Assembly: GCF_000949455.1 (NCBI RefSeq)
Contig: NZ_JXXK01000009.1
Span: 47,391 to 111,390 of the forward strand
Direction of reading: 5' to 3'
Source of the DNA: Ruthenibacterium lactatiformans
GTDB lineage: Bacteria; Bacillota; Clostridia; Oscillospirales; Ruminococcaceae
DNA length: 64,000 bases
Shown: positions 24,513-32,822 of the stretch, one piece after another
Position numbering within the stretch: position 1 is the stretch's first letter
Layout of the letters: the number at the start of each line of letters is the position of its first letter
Made by a program: the position numbers and the translations under genes
Notes under the pieces: generated by a model
The model's database searches: none
What the model was told of the DNA's origin: nothing
What the model saw: only the letters and a program-made list of their open reading frames with translations

Positions 24513-26777
24513 ATGGGGCGTCAGAGCATGCCTGTCCGGCACAATTCCCGTAATTGGCTCCGCCGTTCGCTTTATGGCCTGCTGATCGTATTCCTGGCGG
24601 TGCTCATCGCCGCCGTGTGCATCTTCTCTGTGGTAAACGCCAACGGCCTGCAGACTGCCGTGGACCGTAGAACAAAGGCCTATGTGAGTGATGTGACTTT
24701 CCAGATGGCTCAGAATATCGACGCACAGCTTGCCAATGTGATGCAGACGCTGGAAATGTTAACGGACAGCCTTGTGCGGATAGACGGAGCTGAGCATCGC
24801 ATGGATTTTTTAAAGCAGAGAGCACAGATGCTTGGTTTTACGCAGCTTGTTTTGTGCGATGTAGAGGGGGAGGGCATCTGCACCGATGCTTCCACGCATA
24901 ATTTCAGCGGCCTGCCGGGCTTCGAGGCTTCCGCGGCCGGGGAACGCGGCGTTTCCTTTCTGGAAAACCAGCGCATCCTTTATACCGTTCCCATCGTCTA
25001 CGAGGGAAGCATTTTCGGCGTTTTGGCCGGAGAGCGCGACAAAGCCAACATGCAGGCACTGATCGCGACCGACGGCTTTGACGGCAACAGCGTTTCCTGT
25101 ATTATTGACCGCGACAGCAACGTAGTCATCTCTCCCACAAACCTGGACTTTTTCTTCGCCCTGGACGACCTGTTTGTCGCAAACAAGGATCCGGAGCTGG
25201 CCTCTGCCGTAAGAGAGATGCAGGCCAATATGCAGGCAAATGTGAGCGGAGTAATCGTATTTACCACCCCGGACGGCGTGGACGTGATCATGTCCTACGA
25301 TCCATTGGAAACGTTTGACTGGGTGCTTCTCACAATCCTGCCCGCCGACATCATCTCCCATGATACCGATGCATACATCCAGCATACCTTCCGGCTCAGT
25401 ACCGCGGTCATCGTACTGTTTTCGCTGATCCTGGCCGTTATGTGCGGCATCTATTACAGCCACCGCCGCCAGCTGGAGCACATCGCCTTTGTGGACCCGG
25501 TGACGGGCGGCATGAACAACGCGCGCTTTCAGTATTCCTGCCGCCGTGTTCTGGATGGCGCAAAGCCTGGCGCCTTCACCGTTGTTTCGCTGAACCTGAT
25601 GGACTACCGCCTCATCAATGAGATTTTCGGCCCCAAAGAGGGCAACGATACGCTGCGCCATGTGATGCAGGTGCTGGGACGCCATATCCGGCCGGACGAG
25701 GCCGCCGCGCGCGGTGAGGCCGGACACTTTTTCCTGTGCCTGCACGAGCACCGGGAGGACGCCGTCATTGCCCGGCTGGAGGAAATACGCGCCGACGTCA
25801 ACGCTTTCAACGCCCAGCGGGAGACGCCCTATTATCTGACGCTGCTGGCGGGCGCCTACCTTGTACAGGAGCCAGGGCTCGATATCACTGTAATGCAGGA
25901 CCGCGCGGACGCCGCCCGCAAAAGCAAGCCCGCGGAGAACGGGCGCTGCGCGTTCTACGACGCGGGCATCACCGCGCGGATGCATCTTGAAAAGGAGCTT
26001 GTCAACCTGCTGGACAGCTCGCTGGCAAACCGGGACTTCAAGGTGTATTACCAGCCGAAGGTCCGTCTGCGGGACGGGCAGGTAGCCAGCGCCGAAGCAC
26101 TGGTGCGCTGGCAGCATCCGCAGAAGGGGTTTATCTACCCTTCGGATTTTATCCCTGTGTTCGAGCGCAGCGGCGACATTTGCCGGCTGGATCTGTATGT
26201 GTTCGAGGAGGTCTGCGCCATGCTTGCAGGCCGCCTGGCGCAAGGCGCGCCGGTGTTTCCCGTCGCGGTGAACCTCTCGCGCCGGCATTTCCAGACAACG
26301 GATTTTCTGCAGCGGTTTGCGGATATCCGGGATCAGTACCAGATCCCCGGCGGCCTGATCGAGCTGGAGCTGACGGAATCCATCTTTTTCACTGTCGGCG
26401 ATATCCTGAACGTAAAAGAGGCCATCCGGCGCATGCATGAGCTTGGCTTCCTTTGCTCGCTGGACGATTTCGGCGCCGGGTTCTCGTCGCTGGGGCTGCT
26501 CAAGTCCTTCATGGTGGATTCCGTGAAGTTGGACCGCAGCTTTTTCCTGGACGATTCCCAGCGCGCCCACGACGTGGTGGAATCCATCGTGGAGCTTGCC
26601 CGCAAGCTGGGCATTGAGACGGTGGCCGAGGGCATTGAAGCGCCGGAACAGGTGGATTTTCTGCGCAGCATAGGCTGCGACCTGGTGCAGGGTTACGTTT
26701 ATGCGCGCCCCATGCCCGCCGAAGAACTGGAAGCGTGGATGCGCGCGCGGCACGGCGGCGAAGTCACGCAGGTCTGA
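24513..26777 (+). CDS. membrane sensor with degenerate GGDEF and intact EAL domain (c-di-GMP phosphodiesterase)
   Basis: The 754-residue protein has two membrane segments (about 18-40 and 294-316) enclosing a ~250-residue extracytoplasmic sensor of Cache type. A GGDEF domain (about 330-490) follows, in which the catalytic motif is replaced by RGEAG near residue 400, so cyclase activity is unlikely. The EAL domain (about 505-745) keeps YYQPKV, AEALVRW, NLSRRHF, ELTESIF, DDFGAGFSS and a later E-G-I-E, consistent with c-di-GMP hydrolysis. ATG at 24513 follows AAAGGAGG; the longer ORF start lies within the promoter. It is monocistronic. Confidence 0.9.
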   Translation: MGRQSMPVRHNSRNWLRRSLYGLLIVFLAVLIAAVCIFSVVNANGLQTAVDRRTKAYVSDVTFQMAQNIDAQLANVMQTLEMLTDSLVRIDGAEHRMDFLKQRAQMLGFTQLVLCDVEGEGICTDASTHNFSGLPGFEASAAGERGVSFLENQRILYTVPIVYEGSIFGVLAGERDKANMQALIATDGFDGNSVSCIIDRDSNVVISPTNLDFFFALDDLFVANKDPELASAVREMQANMQANVSGVIVFTTPDGVDVIMSYDPLETFDWVLLTILPADIISHDTDAYIQHTFRLSTAVIVLFSLILAVMCGIYYSHRRQLEHIAFVDPVTGGMNNARFQYSCRRVLDGAKPGAFTVVSLNLMDYRLINEIFGPKEGNDTLRHVMQVLGRHIRPDEAAARGEAGHFFLCLHEHREDAVIARLEEIRADVNAFNAQRETPYYLTLLAGAYLVQEPGLDITVMQDRADAARKSKPAENGRCAFYDAGITARMHLEKELVNLLDSSLANRDFKVYYQPKVRLRDGQVASAEALVRWQHPQKGFIYPSDFIPVFERSGDICRLDLYVFEEVCAMLAGRLAQGAPVFPVAVNLSRRHFQTTDFLQRFADIRDQYQIPGGLIELELTESIFFTVGDILNVKEAIRRMHELGFLCSLDDFGAGFSSLGLLKSFMVDSVKLDRSFFLDDSQRAHDVVESIVELARKLGIETVAEGIEAPEQVDFLRSIGCDLVQGYVYARPMPAEELEAWMRARHGGEVTQV

Positions 26778-26786
26778 TCCCTTTCA

Positions 26787-26830
26787 AAACAAAGCGCCCC
26801 GGCACACACATGTGCCGGGGCGCTTTTGTT
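26787..26830 (+). terminator. terminator of the GGDEF-EAL gene
   Basis: A long stem, AACAAAGCGCCCCGGCACA against TGTGCCGGGGCGCTTTTGTT, is followed directly by an IS200-like repeat. Confidence 0.88.
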
Positions 26831-27047
26831 GAGTAAGGAAACCACCGGCTATGCCGGTGGAGGAACCCCGTAAAAAGGCTTTAGCGTCAAGCGTCGAGTG
26901 AAGCGATCGGGAAAGCGAATTGCCCGTTTACGGGCGGCAGAGCGCGAGATGCAGACGAAAGAGGATTCGGTGCGCCTTGAGACGCCTGCCGGTAAAAGGC
27001 TCTTATAGAGCCTGCTCAAGCCACCAGCTTAGCTGGTGGTTATGACT
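26829..27047. mobile_element. non-autonomous IS200/IS605-like element (palindrome-associated)
   Basis: The left end GAGTAAGGAAACCACC leads into the hairpin CCACCGGC-tat-GCCGGTGG (26842-26860). The right end has CCACCAGC-tta-GCTGGTGG (27021-27039) followed by TTATGACT. There is no tnpA or tnpB; the ~160-base interior is repeat-like and could derive from an omega-RNA region. Subterminal hairpins at both ends without inverted termini are the mark of single-strand transposons. The same outer words occur at 57061-57100. Confidence 0.6.
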
Positions 27048-27061
27048 CTGCCGTGTCTGAT

Positions 27062-28063
27062 TCAATTCCAGTAGTCCGCCGCAAAAGCGTCCAGATGCTC
27101 CTGCGTCCACAGAGCGGGCGTGCCGCCCGTATGTACAAATATGGCTCCGCCGTCCAGTTCCCGCGCAATATCGCAAAAGCCCCGGAAGGACTTGGCCGTA
27201 TAGCACGGGTCCAAAAAAATGCCTTCCGTGCGGGCCAGCAGCTCCACGGCCCCGCGCGTCTTTGCGTCCGGTACGTTGTAGCCCGGGCCTGCGTAATCGT
27301 GCGCCGCGTCGGCGTAGATGATATCCATATCCTGCGGCGCGGCGGCAATGTCCAGCCCGTAGGCCGCGCTCATCTCATTCACCAGCGCCGCGGCCTTTTC
27401 CCTCGTGTATCCTGTTGTGGGGTTCACCGCCACGCCCGTGACGGAAAACGGCGCGCCGAAGGCTCTGGCTCCCAGCCACAGCCCCGCGAACGTCCCCAGG
27501 CTGCCCATGGTGCACACCAGCCGCGCGGGGGGAACCGGCAGACTGCCCGCCTGTGCCAGCAGCTCGGGCACCATGGCAAGGTACCCGGCGCTGCCCACGG
27601 CGTTGCTGCCGCCCTCCGGGATGAAATAGGGCGCTCTGCCCGCGGCCTGCAACGCAGCCAGCGTTTCCTCTATGACCGCCGATGTGCTCCGTCCGTCCGT
27701 GTACACCAGCGACGCGCCCAGCAGGCAGTCCAGCAGCAGATTGCCGGAGAGCTTTTCCGGCTGCGCGCCGTCCAGGACCAGCGTGCAGGCAAGGCCCGCC
27801 TTCGCTGCCGCGGCGGCCGTCAGACGGCCGTGATTCGTCTGCACGCCGCCCACGGTCACCAGCGTGTCCGCCCCCCCGGCCAGCGCGTCTCCCAACAGAA
27901 ATTCCAGCTTGCGCGTCTTGTTGCCGCCCAGCCCCAGCGGCGTCAGATCATCCCGTTTGATGTACAGCGGGCCGCAGCCCAGCGCCTGCTCCAGATTCTC
28001 CATGCGCTGCAGCGGCGTAAAGCCGCACAGCAGCGGATAACGCGGCATCTGCTCCAGCTTCAT
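27062..28063 (-). CDS. D-cysteine desulfhydrase / ACC deaminase family PLP enzyme
   Basis: A 333-residue fold-type II PLP enzyme. IKRDDLTPLGLGGNKTRKLEFLLGDAL (about 35-61) contains the PLP lysine, and VGGVQTNHGRLTAAAAAKAG follows. PEGGSN, MGSLGTFAGLWLG and DPCYTAKSFRG with HTGGTPALW are family motifs. It may degrade D-cysteine to pyruvate, sulfide and ammonia; related deaminases use 1-aminocyclopropane-1-carboxylate, so specificity is uncertain. ATG at 28063 comes one base after the tyrA stop and follows GGGAGG, making it the last gene of the aromatic operon. A link to aromatic synthesis is not obvious. Confidence 0.85.
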   Translation of the reverse strand: MKLEQMPRYPLLCGFTPLQRMENLEQALGCGPLYIKRDDLTPLGLGGNKTRKLEFLLGDALAGGADTLVTVGGVQTNHGRLTAAAAAKAGLACTLVLDGAQPEKLSGNLLLDCLLGASLVYTDGRSTSAVIEETLAALQAAGRAPYFIPEGGSNAVGSAGYLAMVPELLAQAGSLPVPPARLVCTMGSLGTFAGLWLGARAFGAPFSVTGVAVNPTTGYTREKAAALVNEMSAAYGLDIAAAPQDMDIIYADAAHDYAGPGYNVPDAKTRGAVELLARTEGIFLDPCYTAKSFRGFCDIARELDGGAIFVHTGGTPALWTQEHLDAFAADYWN

Positions 28064-28064
28064 C

Positions 28065-28928
28065 TCAGCGCGCCTCCCGTTTTTTATCAAACAGCCTGCG
28101 CCGCGCAGTGGACTGCACGAACAGCCGTTTCAATTCCGTCTCGTCATTTTCCACAAGCGCACGTTTCAGCCCCTCCAGGCTGGCGGAAAACTGGTCGATC
28201 TCCGCGATCAGGTTTTCCTTATTCAGGAAAAACAGCTCACTCCACAAATTTTCATTGATCTTCGCGATGCGCGTCAGGTCCCGGAAGGAATCTCCGGTGT
28301 ACTCGGCCAGATGGGTGTTGTCGTTGGCGTTCATCAGGCTGACGGCGATGGCGTGGGTAAGCTGGCTGACATAACCGATCATTTTATCGTGCTCGGCGCA
28401 GGTGAGCTGCGTGATGTGGGCAAAGCCCAGCGTCTCGGCCAGGCCGCGCGCAAAGGCAAGGCCCCGGGGCGTGTTTTTTTCCGTGGGCACGATGATGAAA
28501 TTCGCGGGTTTGAAGATCGCGCAATCCGCGTGCTCCACGCCGCTCACTTCCTTGCCCGCCATGGGATGGCTGGCAATAAACTCCGCGTCCGGGCGCAGAA
28601 AGCCCTGGATCTCCTCCACCACACCGCTCTTTACGCCGCACACATCCGTGAGCAGCGCGCCGGGCTTGAGGTGCTTCTGGTTGTTTCGAAGCCAATCCAC
28701 CAGCGCGTGAGGATACAGGCCCAGCACCACCGCATCGGCCCCGGCCAGCAGCGGCGCAAAGTCCTCCACCGCGCCCGCGGCGATGATGCCCTTTTCCAGC
28801 GCGTAACGGATGGCCTCGGGCCGCACATCCACAGCCGTGACGGTATACCCGGCGTCCGTCAGGCCCATGGCGTAGCTGCCTCCCAGGAGCCCCAGGCCCA
28901 CGATGCAGATATTGCGCTCTTTATTCAT
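28065..28928 (-). CDS. tyrA: prephenate dehydrogenase
   Basis: A 287-residue NAD-dependent enzyme that converts prephenate to 4-hydroxyphenylpyruvate for tyrosine. It has an N-terminal Rossmann motif CIVGLGLLGGSYAMGL, then LLTDVCGVKSGVV, the catalytic-region SHPMAGKEVSGVEHA, and MIGYVSQLTHAIAVSL in the helical C-terminal domain. No ACT domain is attached. The ATG overlaps the end of aroA by eight bases and the stop is one base before the PLP-enzyme start, so the genes are tightly coupled. Confidence 0.94.
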   Translation of the reverse strand: MNKERNICIVGLGLLGGSYAMGLTDAGYTVTAVDVRPEAIRYALEKGIIAAGAVEDFAPLLAGADAVVLGLYPHALVDWLRNNQKHLKPGALLTDVCGVKSGVVEEIQGFLRPDAEFIASHPMAGKEVSGVEHADCAIFKPANFIIVPTEKNTPRGLAFARGLAETLGFAHITQLTCAEHDKMIGYVSQLTHAIAVSLMNANDNTHLAEYTGDSFRDLTRIAKINENLWSELFFLNKENLIAEIDQFSASLEGLKRALVENDETELKRLFVQSTARRRLFDKKREAR

Positions 28929-30264
28929 CCGTCAGTTCCACCTTTCCGCCCAGCGCGCGGACCGCTTCAAAAAAGTCCGGCCAGCTCTTGTTTACCGCCT
29001 CCGCCCCGCCGATGGCGGCGGGCACGCCCGCCGCATACGCGGCCACGGCCAGCGCCATCACCACACGGTGGTCGTTGTGGCCGTATAAACCGTCCGCTCC
29101 ATGCAGCGCGCCGCCGCGCACGGTCACGGTGTCCTGTGTGGAAAACAGCTCCGCGCCCATTTTCCGCAGCTCCTGCTCCATGGCGGCGATACGGTCGCTT
29201 TCCTTCATGCGCAGGCGCGCGGCGTTGCGGATGACCGTCTCGCCTTTGCACAGCGCGCCCAGCACCATCAGCACCGGCCCCAGATCGGGACAGTCCGCAA
29301 GGTCGATCTCCGTCCCCCGCAAGGCGCTTTTTTCAAACAGCGCCGCGCCGTCCGTCCGGATGATGCGCGCGCCGCAGCGCGCCAGGATATCCAGTATGGC
29401 CCGGTCGCCCTGCAGAGAATCCTCCCGCAGGCCCGTGACGGCCACGCCGCCCCGGGCCGCGCCCAAAACCGCCAGAAACGCGGCCTGGGAATAATCGCCC
29501 TCCACCGTGTACGCGCAGGGGCGGTACGTCTGCCCGCCGGGCACGGCGATGGTGTTTTCATCCGTGAACGCGGCCCGCACGCCGAAATCGGCCAGCGCAC
29601 GCAGCGTCAGGTCCACATAACTGCGGCTCTCGAACGGAGGCGTGATTCGAATGACGCTGGCGCCGGAAAGCAGCGGAAGAGCAAACAGCAGCCCGCTGAT
29701 GAACTGGCTGCTGATGTTTCCCGCCAGCGTATATTCCCCGGCGGACAGCGCGCCGCGCACCGTAATCCCGTCTGCGTCCTGCGCAAAGCCGAGGCCCCGC
29801 TCCGCAAACATCCGCGCATATACGCCCTGCGGACGCTCCATCAGCCGCCCTCGCCCGGTAAAGCGTACCGGCGCGTCCGTGAGGGAAAAGAGTGGGATGA
29901 GAAACCGCAGCGTGCTGCCGCTTTCGCAGCAATCCACCGGGCCGGACACCGGCGCAAAGGGCAGGCCGCCCGTTCCTTTTAGGATAAGGGAGCCCGGGCC
30001 GGAGACAGTGCGCTCACCGCTCCAATGGGCATAGGCCGCCGCGGCGCCGCGCCTGCACTCCGGCGCGTCCATATCCGCCGCGGACGCACCCAGCAGGCGC
30101 ATGGCGGCAAGCGTTGCCGTGATATCCTGCGAGGCGGAAAGGTTCAACACGCGGCTTTCGCCTTTGGCCAGCGCCGCGCAGATGAGCGCACGGTGTGCCA
30201 TGCTTTTGGACGGCGGCGCGGCCACGCGGCCGGATATCTCACTTGGGTACAGAATCGCGCGCAT
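28921..30264 (-). CDS. aroA: 3-phosphoshikimate 1-carboxyvinyltransferase (EPSP synthase)
   Basis: The sixth shikimate-pathway enzyme, joining shikimate-3-phosphate and PEP. The 447-residue protein has the family length and signatures: PPSKSMAHRALICAALA (about 18-34), CCESGSTLRFLIPL, GNISSQFISGLL, GDYSQAAFLAV, RLRMKESDRIAAMEQEL and HNDHRVVMALAVAA. The glyphosate-site sequence is not a simple LxGNAGTAMRP type. ATG at 30264 follows AGGAGG; a TTG two codons earlier is less well spaced. It heads the aroA-tyrA-PLP enzyme part of the cluster and follows a hairpin-rich gap. Confidence 0.96.
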   Translation of the reverse strand: MRAILYPSEISGRVAAPPSKSMAHRALICAALAKGESRVLNLSASQDITATLAAMRLLGASAADMDAPECRRGAAAAYAHWSGERTVSGPGSLILKGTGGLPFAPVSGPVDCCESGSTLRFLIPLFSLTDAPVRFTGRGRLMERPQGVYARMFAERGLGFAQDADGITVRGALSAGEYTLAGNISSQFISGLLFALPLLSGASVIRITPPFESRSYVDLTLRALADFGVRAAFTDENTIAVPGGQTYRPCAYTVEGDYSQAAFLAVLGAARGGVAVTGLREDSLQGDRAILDILARCGARIIRTDGAALFEKSALRGTEIDLADCPDLGPVLMVLGALCKGETVIRNAARLRMKESDRIAAMEQELRKMGAELFSTQDTVTVRGGALHGADGLYGHNDHRVVMALAVAAYAAGVPAAIGGAEAVNKSWPDFFEAVRALGGKVELTDE

Positions 30265-30556
30265 GGGCAAACCTCCTGTTTAAAATCCGCCGCGCACGGG
30301 GCGGATTTATTTTAAATGAAAAAGGGGTTCGCCACCCCTTTTTGGCGGCATTCGCCGCGTGGCTTGCACTTTGCTGCGCAAAGATGCATGGCTTTGCCAC
30401 CGCCAGCTTTTCCCCGGATTCTTCTTTTGCTTCTTTGCCTTTTTCGACAGTCTGACGCCGCGCCTGAGGCGCGGCGGGACTGTTTCGGGCTGTGTCGTTG
30501 GCGATGCGGCAGAGCAACCCCACGACGCTTTCTCCGGGCCGTTTAAAAACGGGAAT
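30265..30556. terminator. hairpin-rich gap with two strong stem-loops
   Basis: AAAAAGGGGT-tcgcc-ACCCCTTTTT (30319-30343) is a perfect bidirectional terminator-type hairpin. ACAGTC...GCCGCGCC-tga-GGCGCGGC...GACTGT (30447-30483) is a second, longer stem. Smaller hairpins (CTTTG/CAAAG) lie between them. On the minus strand they fall between the small membrane protein gene and aroA. Open frames here have no ribosome sites and are not called. Confidence 0.7.
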
Positions 30557-30982
30557 TCAAAGCGTTTCTTCCTTATTCCAGAAAAGCGTACATTCTCCAT
30601 CGGCTTGAACAAATCTGGTTGCAACACGGTATCTCTTCATTTGATCCGTCTCGATAACGGTACGCGGGTTATCACGATCCAGCGTTGCAATAACGTTCCT
30701 CTCTCTGCCCTGAATTTCAACAAAAACCGTCCCTTTTGTCGTGCTCGACAAAAAGGTGAACGAATAACGCCCCGCCTTCCGAAGGCAAATCACCCTTTTG
30801 ACGACTCCGCTGCAGGATGAAAAATTCGCTTTTGTGAAATTCCGTCTCATTCCGAACCGGGGCGAACCGATATAAAGCAGCGCTGTCTTAGCATTTATTA
30901 CCAAAAATCCGTTCAGATAAAGGAAATAACCCAATCCGCCGGCCATTGCCCCAAGCGCAAAGAGCCCGCACAGCTTTCCCAC
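30557..30982 (-). CDS. small single-pass membrane protein of unknown function in the aromatic cluster
   Basis: I do not recognise this 141-residue protein. One membrane segment spans about residues 8-30 (FALGAMAGGLGYFLYLNGFLV). A ~105-residue domain rich in beta-type residues and basic residues follows, including SFTFLSSTTKGTVFVEIQG and a C-terminal ECTLFWNKEETL. It is likely anchored with the domain outside. GTG at 30982 is preferred because GAAGGGAG lies eight bases upstream; an ATG at 31021 would add 13 residues. It is flanked by aroF and aroA on the same strand but separated from both by over 250 bases and a terminator, so it may be an insertion into an older operon. Confidence 0.6.
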   Translation of the reverse strand: MGKLCGLFALGAMAGGLGYFLYLNGFLVINAKTALLYIGSPRFGMRRNFTKANFSSCSGVVKRVICLRKAGRYSFTFLSSTTKGTVFVEIQGRERNVIATLDRDNPRTVIETDQMKRYRVATRFVQADGECTLFWNKEETL

Positions 30983-31252
30983 GAACCCTGCTCCCTTCGA
31001 TAAAATTTCATTCCCGCGCAAAGATCTTCATTCCAGAGGCGGTGTTTTTTACGCCGGCGCGGGGCCGCGGCAGGCGCAGGCCTGCCGGGAAGGCGCGCGC
31101 ATTGCCTCCAGCAGGGGGCAATGTCTGCGGGCCCGGTTTTGCGAAGCAAAACAGAGGCCGATTTAAGGCCGACAAGGACGCGGCGGAAAACCAGCCCTTA
31201 TTTGCCGTTGAGGAGCTTAGGAGGCTTTCCGTGTTTCCGCACCTGCAGACGC

Positions 31253-32269
31253 TTACATATCCCGCCCAATGACCTGGGCGATTTTACGTCCCTTTTCCAC
31301 CACGGCGCGGAATTTTTCCGGCTTCAGGCTCTGGGCACCGTCGCTCCAGGCGGCTTCGGGGTTGTCGTGCACTTCAATGATCAGGCCGTCCGCCCCGGCC
31401 GCAATGGCCGCAAGGCTCATGCTTTCCACAAGGCGCCAGTCGCCCGTGGCGTGGCTGGGGTCGATGATGACAGGCAGATGGGATTTCTGCTTGAGGATGG
31501 GCACCACCGAAAGGTCCAGCGTGTTGCGGGTGTATTTTTCAAACGTGCGGATGCCGCGCTCGCAGAAAATGACGTTTTCATTGCCGCCGGCCATGATGTA
31601 CTCCGCGCTCATGATCCATTCCTCGATGGTATTGGCAAGCCCGCGCTTGAGCAGCACAGGCTTTTTCATTTTGCCCACGGCCTTCAAAAGCTGGAAGTTC
31701 TGCATATTGCGCGCACCGATCTGCACAAGGTCCACATATTCCTCAAATTCATCGATCTTGTCCTCGCTCATCAGCTCGCTGACGATGGGCATGCCGGTCG
31801 CTTTACGCGCCGCCGCCATGGCCAAAATGCCCTCTGTGCCAAGGCCCTGGAACGCATAGGGAGAGGTGCGCGGCTTGTACGCGCCGCCGCGCAGCATGCA
31901 GCCGCCCGCGTCCTTCACTTCGCGGGCAATGCGCACGGCCTGCTCCTCGCTCTCGATGCTGCACGGCCCGCCGATGACGGCGATCTTTTCGCTGCCGCCC
32001 ACCTTGATGCCGCCCACGTCGATGATGCTGTCCACCTCGTGAAACAGGCGGTTCGCCTTTTTGTAAGGCTCGGACACACGCTGCACGTTTTCCACATACG
32101 GGTTCGCCCGCACCTGTTTTTCGTCGATAACCGTCGTGTCGCCCACTAGGCCGAACACATTGTAATCCGTGCCGCGGATCATGGTGACGGACAGGCCCTT
32201 CGCCTCAAACTCGCGGATGATCTTATCCAGTTCCGCCGCCGGAGTGCCCCGTTTTGTGCTGATGATCAT
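31253..32269 (-). CDS. aroF: 3-deoxy-7-phosphoheptulonate synthase, type I-beta
   Basis: DAHP synthase, first step of the shikimate pathway, joining PEP and erythrose-4-phosphate. The 338-residue product has an N-terminal ferredoxin-like regulatory domain (about 1-70: MIISTKRGTPAAELDKIIRE) as in Thermotoga-type enzymes. The KDO8P/DAHP catalytic barrel follows, with VIGGPCSIESEEQ, GGAYKPRTSPYAFQGLG, VLLKRGLANT, ERGIRTFE and VIIDPSHATG. The regulatory domain suggests tyrosine or phenylalanine feedback. It follows aroQ by 109 bases containing two perfect palindromes. ATG at 32269 follows GGGGAAAG. Confidence 0.95.
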   Translation of the reverse strand: MIISTKRGTPAAELDKIIREFEAKGLSVTMIRGTDYNVFGLVGDTTVIDEKQVRANPYVENVQRVSEPYKKANRLFHEVDSIIDVGGIKVGGSEKIAVIGGPCSIESEEQAVRIAREVKDAGGCMLRGGAYKPRTSPYAFQGLGTEGILAMAAARKATGMPIVSELMSEDKIDEFEEYVDLVQIGARNMQNFQLLKAVGKMKKPVLLKRGLANTIEEWIMSAEYIMAGGNENVIFCERGIRTFEKYTRNTLDLSVVPILKQKSHLPVIIDPSHATGDWRLVESMSLAAIAAGADGLIIEVHDNPEAAWSDGAQSLKPEKFRAVVEKGRKIAQVIGRDM

Positions 32270-32378
32270 TGCTTTCTTTCCCCTCTGCTTGTTGGATTAC
32301 CGCGCGCCGCGCGGCAGGTGCGGCCCAGCGCCGCCGCGTGCCGTTTCCGTGCGGCACGCTGTAGGATTATTTTATACT
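32270..32378 (-). other. aroQ-aroF gap with two strong palindromes
   Basis: CCGCGCG-c-CGCGCGG (32300-32314) and GCGTGCC...GGCACGC (32336-32359) are perfect stems. TACTT-A-AAGTA and TATAAA near 32372-32385 could form a minus-strand promoter element. There is no T run after the stems, so they are unlikely to be simple terminators. Confidence 0.4.
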
Positions 32379-32822
32379 TTAAGTATTTTTGTTTCTGATT
32401 ATTTCAATTAGTTTTTCCATGGCGTGAACATAGCCCTGCTTGCCCTCGCCCGCGAATTTACAGCAGCAGGCCATGCCCAGATAACTCACCTGACGGAAAT
32501 CCTCCCGTTTTGCCACGTCGGAGATATGCACCTCGGCGGCAGGGACGGACACAGCCTTAAGCGCGTCCAGAATGGCGATGCTGGTATGCGTATAAGCCCC
32601 GGCGTTGATGACGATGCCGTCCATGCGCCCATACGCCTGCTGAATGGCCGTAACAAGGTCCCCCTCGTGGTTCGACTGGTAAAACTCCGCTTCCACGCCC
32701 AGCCGCCGCGCCTCGGCCGCAACGTATTCCACCAGGCCGTCATAGGTCAGCGTGCCGTATAGATCCGGTTCGCGGATGCCCAGCATGTTCAGGTTCGGCC
32801 CGTTAATGATCAAGAATTTCAT
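32379..32822 (-). CDS. aroQ: 3-dehydroquinate dehydratase, type II
   Basis: A 147-residue protein, the compact dodecameric form of dehydroquinase. It starts FLIINGPNLNMLGIREPDLYG. The catalytic Tyr is in this segment, SNHEGDLV is present, and NAGAYTHTSIAILDAL contains the active-site Asn/His region. VHISDVAKREDFRQVSYL precedes the C-terminus. It makes 3-dehydroshikimate. ATG at 32822 follows AAAGGAG and lies within the last 20 bases of the upstream aroE-aroK fusion, so translation is coupled. Confidence 0.96.
   Translation of the reverse strand: MKFLIINGPNLNMLGIREPDLYGTLTYDGLVEYVAAEARRLGVEAEFYQSNHEGDLVTAIQQAYGRMDGIVINAGAYTHTSIAILDALKAVSVPAAEVHISDVAKREDFRQVSYLGMACCCKFAGEGKQGYVHAMEKLIEIIRNKNT

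Noticed and set aside
24810..26753. 647-codon minus-strand frame opposite the GGDEF-EAL gene
   Set aside because: The plus-strand frame has complete domain motifs; the antisense frame has none.
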